A stretch of 64,000 nt of DNA from Lonicera japonica (taxonomy: Eukaryota > Streptophyta > Magnoliopsida > Dipsacales > Caprifoliaceae), in contig CM038469.1 in NCBI GenBank assembly GCA_021464415.1, positions 12,874,501 to 12,938,500 on the forward strand, given 5' to 3'. Within the stretch, counting starts at the first letter, position 1; each line of letters starts with the position of its first letter. The translations under genes were made by a program, and so were the position numbers. Below are positions 59,873 through 64,000 of the stretch, piece after piece. The notes below the pieces were generated by a model. It had not been told where the DNA came from. It did no database searches and saw nothing but the letters and a program-made list of their open reading frames with translations.

Positions 59873-60314
59873 GAGGGATTTGAAATGCTGAAATATCTCA
59901 CACTAAAGATTTTCAAATTGCTAATATAAAATTGAATGGTTAACATTCTTCTAAGGACTCTTCTGTTTGATGCATTTAGTGGTATGCTGTGTAGGAGCAG
60001 ATCATCCATAGAATGAGTGGAGGCTGTTATGCCCGAGAGCGTGAGGTTTTGAAAAAGATGTAATTAATAATATTTTCTGGTTCACTGCGACTAATACTCC
60101 AAAATGTGCAAAACTACAAAGTCTGACATAGATATGGCTTGTGCCTACGGCACTGGTTACATTTAATAGGAAGTTGTTCGTGCCTAAGCCATTAACCATG
60201 TTCATATAGATTTCCCGTTCCTATAAATGAACCTTAATTGAATATTGCACTATCCATATGTTTAGACATTAGAGATAGTTAATCGTGTGTGGGGTAAATT
60301 ATTCATACACAGAG

Positions 60315-60450
60315 CAAGCGGACTAGCCTAGTTGTGTGAGGTATCCACTCGGCCTGGGAGAGATCCCAGGTTCGGATCTCACCAAGGGGTTATGGGGGGA
60401 TTATAGTTGTTTGTAGTTAAAGGGAGAAATATGGACCTCCCTTTTTTCAA
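60315..60450 (+). mobile_element. tRNA-derived SINE-like element
   Basis: CTAGCCTAGTTGTGTGAGG (about 60323) resembles box A and GGTTCGGATCTC (about 60369) box B, 35-45 bp apart, followed by a body and a short T-run/A-rich tail. It does not fold as a tRNA gene. Target duplications not resolved. Confidence 0.55.
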
Positions 60451-60906
60451 AAAAATAAAAAACTCTCCGTACCCATTTGTAATTATCAAATAGATTAATT
60501 CTATTCAGATTTGTGTGCATAGACACATGTCTGTATATTCCTATTGTAATGGGTTAGAGTATTATATAGATAAGTGTATCAGATAAATTTGTCCAACTGA
60601 GACACGAAATAGTAACGCAACACTAATTGACACAGAACTATTAATTATTGAGTTAAAGCTTCTATTAGTTTTAGGTCACTAATGAATACTTGATCCATTA
60701 GTTACAATTATGCTAATGGGTGATTAATACTCGATCATACACAACACGCACCCTTATGTATAAGGGATACACTTCAAAAAAGACATGAAACTTGTATATA
60801 TAACACGAATTGTATAAGAGAAGATCCTAATTAAAGATCGAACACGGCTGAAACAATTTATGATACGGAACCGAAATGACACAATAAGAGATGACCTGCT
60901 ACTAGG

Positions 60907-60945
<39 letters not shown>
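60907..60945. repeat. (GA)n microsatellite
   Basis: About 19 uninterrupted GA units. Confidence 0.95.
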
Positions 60946-60952
<7 letters not shown>

Positions 60953-61793
60953 TCAGTGGAGAAGAATCTGATAACAAAAAATAATGTGAAATAGCATTAA
61001 TGGTGGGCTCTTATAGTACCATTTTGTCTCCCAAAAACCTCTGTTAACAACCACCCACCATGTTCAAATACTCAAGCTACATGGATGAACAGAAATGAGC
61101 CTAGTCCACATGAAGATTATCTGTGCCTGTTCCACACTGGAAAACTGTCTCATAGTTAAATAAAAGCATGAAAAGGAGAGGTCTCAAATGAATGAAAAGT
61201 TGCATGGGGCATGCAAACAAACTATGCATGTTGCAATAGAATAACAGAAATTTCACCGTCCACTAGAAATTAGAAATTAGAGTTGGTATTTAAAATCCCT
61301 AAATTACAAGTACATAATCCAAAAACACAAATTTATCAAGTTAGGATGGAGGTTTTAACAAATGGTCGATGCTAAATAATTTATACCAAAACAAAGCATA
61401 ATGCACATCAACGAAAGATTGTTTACTTTGTTAAAAGCCAACATTTGGTTTGACAAGAGCGGTTTCCATAACATATTTTGGTTACTAAAGGGTAGAGACA
61501 ATAAAAAAATTGAAAACTCCCCCATCCCATATTAAGAGTCCAATTTTGCTCTTTGGGATGTCCATTATTAAGAGTTTATATTCCTTTTCTCGGATATAAT
61601 CAATATACCAAATCTCACAATACATTTTTTTCAGCAAATGACTAGGTTGAAATTAGTGTTCTCTTAAAAAGTATCAAAGTCAAAAGTGAGACTCTCAATT
61701 CGGGACTGAGGGAGTATATGGTTGACACTGACACAATCACACACGGTCTACTGGTGAGGACCTATGAGCTAATACTCATCAGCTCTAGCTCTC

Positions 61794-61801
61794 TATAAAT
61801 A
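61794..61801 (+). promoter_or_regulatory. TATA box of CEP-D
   Basis: TATAAATA, 106 bp upstream of the ATG at 61900, identical to the octamer in front of CEP-A and CEP-C. Confidence 0.75.
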
Positions 61802-61837
61802 CCCAAGAGTTCACAAGGGTTTAAGCATCTTGGTTTT

Positions 61838-61847
<10 letters not shown>

Positions 61848-61880
<33 letters not shown>
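61848..61880 (+). repeat. CT microsatellite in the CEP-D 5' leader
   Basis: About 16 CT units between TATA box and ATG, the same arrangement as in CEP-A. Confidence 0.9.
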
Positions 61881-61883
<3 letters not shown>

Positions 61884-61899
61884 ACATACAGACACTCTC

Positions 61900-62253
61900 A
61901 TGGCTCAAACAAAGTTAGCCCTTGCTATTCTTTTCATCTTACTGACTTTCTTGCAAGAGCTATGCTCTATCGAAGGAAGGCATTTGAAGTTGGGGCACAT
62001 AAATGATATCCCTAAACTTCACACTAACACAAAAATCTCCAACAAAGAAGACATGTCAAAAACAGCATATTCCAATGAAGCTGTACCTACAGCACTAAAA
62101 GCATCAATGACACCAAGTGGGACTGTAGGTGAATCTCAAACAATACCCCCACCACCCACATCAGGACATGTTAGTGACTTCAGACCCACCACACCAGGTC
62201 ACAGTCCGGGGTGGGACACTCCATACAAAACTAGGGCTGCTCCTAGCTCCTAG
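61900..62253 (+). CDS. CEP: CEP-D: CEP precursor with apparent 1-base deletion in the peptide domain
   Basis: A 117-residue frame. Residues 1-25 form a signal peptide, followed by the family motif IEGRHLKLG and a Thr/Ser/Pro-rich prodomain. Residues 93-104 read DFRPTTPGHSPG, then the frame turns to WDTPYK and runs 13 residues past SPG to a TAG at 62251-62253. In the next frame, the bases after the G-run (62208-62211) encode VGHSIQN and then TAG at 62232-62234, exactly the usual CEP ending. One missing G in that run explains both. The predicted product keeps positions 1-12 of the 15-residue peptide but lacks the conserved C-terminal VGH. It may be a pseudogene, a recent null allele or a sequencing error in a homopolymer. 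The promoter looks intact. Divergent from CEP-C. Confidence 0.88.
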   Translation: MAQTKLALAILFILLTFLQELCSIEGRHLKLGHINDIPKLHTNTKISNKEDMSKTAYSNEAVPTALKASMTPSGTVGESQTIPPPPTSGHVSDFRPTTPGHSPGWDTPYKTRAAPSS

Positions 62254-63479
62254 GCATTCAAAGCAATGTAAAGCTTAGACATGAGTGTTGTCGGTATTAT
62301 GTATCGCATTGGTGTGCTAGAAAGTCACATCTGTTAATTTGTACATACCATTTATCGTTTATTTATGTACGAGTGTTACCTACATGTAATTTTCCTACCG
62401 TATCATGTGATGTGGAGTAGGAGAACTACAAAAGTAAAACATGCACAATTGATGAAAGAGAAATCTCACTTGTGGTTCAGAGAGCATCATGTGTTTGGGT
62501 CCAATAAGATAGTACAATGAAATGGTCCGTATATGTAATACCATATATGATAGATTTCAATCTATTGGAACATTTTAGCTTTTCTCTTATGGATATATGT
62601 ACTTGTAATGCAATATGGAAAAGGAATTTGTCTTTTTATTTTTCTCCTCTTTGTTTGCGTTATATTTGCATGTCTTAAACACGGGGACATTACTACAGCA
62701 GTTGCTAAAACTGAAGTGATCAATGAACAAGCAAAAAAGACCCTTAGTAAAATTAAGTACACATGCAAGCTAATAAAATGCTTTCAGTTAGAAACACTGA
62801 CATGTATATTCAACAAAATAAACAAATACAATGTTGTAAATCCAATTTACCGCAGAAAATCCGGCAGGACACATTGTTTTGAGTGTATTTTCCTTGTTCT
62901 TTTTGTTGTTTTTTTTTAATTTTATTATTGTTACTCTGGTTAGCTTCTATACATAAATTACATAGCATGTAAGCTGAATGGCTGAAAACTTACTTAAGTC
63001 TTTTTCCTTCTTTTTCGCCAATATTCCTTATGCCTGGTTGCTTCCCAGAAGTTGGCGAAAAGTTTACCTAACAAAGAAGTAGACTTTTATGAAATATATC
63101 ATTAGACAAGTTTCTGAAATCATATTAATAAAGTAGTATTTTTCGCCACTAGGGAGTGCGATGTGGTGCACCTAGATTTGTAAAAAGGGGATGCAGCCTG
63201 CAATGCAAAATGTGTGTTTATTCAAGATTCATAATGGGATGAAACATTTGCTTCACACAGATTATCCTAGTATGTTCCAAAGTTCAATGCTGTATATTTT
63301 TTGTATACATCAATCACACATGGATCAAAACCACACTATGCAACAGGTTCGTAGTCTTTTACTATTTTTTTTCAATGGAAGCTTAAAGCCTCTTTTTTAT
63401 AACAACTACAACAGGTACCGGTGGGATTGTCAATTTTAAATCACGTACATTCAGACTATAGTTGTGGGAGCCTGATTTC
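62254..63479. other. Intergenic DNA 3' of CEP-D, no gene seen
   Basis: The frame at 62608-62919 starts with a hydrophobic stretch but lacks an EGR or CEP domain, and its reverse strand is also open, so I do not call it. 63191-63439 has no recognisable motif. Confidence 0.5.
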
Positions 63480-63499
63480 TGCTCTGAGAAACAGATTCG

Positions 63500-63690
63500 T
63501 AGATCTGCGAAGGTTTGGGTGAGATTTATTGGTCTCATGTTAGATTAGTGGCTATATTTTGACGGCTACTGCTAAGGGGGTGGGCATACCTATCCGTATT
63601 GATTAGGTAATGGCTACTAAAGATATGGGTATTGATGTGATCCAGCCTAGCCAAGATATTAGCTCTATGTTCTTGCATGTTCTCATGACC
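63500..63690 (+). pseudogene. DUF4283-like retroelement fragment, decayed
   Basis: Across one frameshift, the plus strand reads KVWVRFIGL, then, after the shift near 63560, a stretch with GVGIPIRID, a TAG, and KDMGIDV. These match the order and spacing of the DUF4283 domain common in plant LINE ORF1 and related transposon-derived proteins (VWVRF...LP...W...A...G.P..ID). Only about 60 residues remain and both flanks are non-coding. Identification rests on motif recall. Confidence 0.55.
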
Positions 63691-64000
63691 GGCTGGCTGA
63701 AGAATTTAATTATTTATTTTATATTTCTTAAAGCCCAAGGATTATAGATAATTATTTTCTAGAGTTATTATTATTTTAGAATTATTTTGGGCTTATTTTA
63801 GGGTGTTTATTAATTTCCTTATTGCATTAGGAATATTCTAGGAGTTATTATTTTCCTTTTCTATGTAGGAATTAGTTTCCTTTTTGAATTAGGATTAAGG
63901 CTTTGTTTACTCCTATTTAAAGGAGGCACATTATTGTTTTAAGAAAATTAAGCTTTGATGATTAATAATATTGAGAGTTTTCTCTTTGTGTTCTCTAAGA
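63691..64000 (+). repeat. LTR-like AT-rich sequence, cut by the window end
   Basis: AT-rich with repeated TTTCCTTTTTnAATTAGGA-type phrases, a TATTTAAA box near 63926 and a following TTTTCTCTTTG region, a style common to plant LTR promoters. Start, second LTR and primer site are not visible, so this is tentative. Confidence 0.3.

Larger units (their letters stand above)
59873..61793. other. Intergenic region between the divergent CEP-C and CEP-D genes
   Basis: Unique sequence holding one SINE-like block (60315-60450), a GA microsatellite (60907-60945) and the CEP-D promoter at the right. It presumably contains the original distal promoter of CEP-C. No other gene seen. Confidence 0.5.

Noticed and set aside
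60322..60385. tRNA gene
   Set aside because: Box A and box B are present but no acceptor stem or cloverleaf forms; better read as a SINE head. The same applies to 7595-7653.
62608..62919. Possible additional secreted peptide gene after CEP-D
   Set aside because: It has a hydrophobic start but no EGR motif and no CEP-like C-terminus, and the opposite strand is equally open.

Overview
This is nuclear DNA from a flowering plant, most likely a eudicot. The evidence is a strongly AT-rich intergenic background, nested Ty1/copia and LTR elements primed by initiator-methionine tRNA, a Cassandra TRIM with 5S-rRNA-like LTRs, CACTA, hAT, PIF/Harbinger-like and Helitron elements, and four genes of the plant-specific CEP (C-terminally encoded peptide) hormone family. 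I see no rRNA, CRISPR or prokaryotic features. The species cannot be named from the sequence.

Layout. Bases 1-11875 are the 5' LTR end, gene region and 3' minisatellite of a large minus-strand LTR element carrying a decayed, intron-containing gene with a 'putative gypsy type transposon' domain. That gene is split by a 6.3 kb insertion (1949-8267), which itself holds a 3.65 kb solo LTR (2936-6588). Bases 11876-13618 and 25778-27596 are two direct copies of one segment: a CACTA 3' end plus about 525 bp of shared flank. Between them lie two degenerate Ty1/copia elements: element 1 (13619-17564, cut off inside RNase H) and element 2 (17565 to about 25210). Element 2's reverse transcriptase is interrupted by a head-to-head inverted Cassandra dimer (22167-23275). 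From 27.6 to 40.8 kb the DNA is AT-rich and gene-poor, with a hAT MITE, foldback MITEs and a non-autonomous Helitron.

The functional core is a CEP cluster over about 21 kb: CEP-A (40879-41133, minus, intact), CEP-B (48336-48608, minus, no ATG, last peptide residue changed), CEP-C (57306-57785, minus, two peptide domains) and CEP-D (61900-62253, plus, apparently frameshifted inside the peptide). CEPs are secreted precursors cut to 15-residue hydroxyproline peptides that signal nitrogen status and root development through CEPR receptor kinases. The four share a signal peptide followed by an EGR motif, a variable prodomain and a C-terminal peptide domain, so they look like tandem duplicates. They show successive states: intact, domain-duplicated, start-less and frameshifted. 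Transposons and solo LTRs separate them. One non-autonomous LTR element sits in the CEP-C promoter, with 396 bp and 115 bp perfect direct repeats around it, meaning either a very recent rearrangement or an assembly join of two haplotypes.

The right edge (63.5-64 kb) holds a decayed DUF4283-like fragment and AT-rich sequence resembling an LTR.
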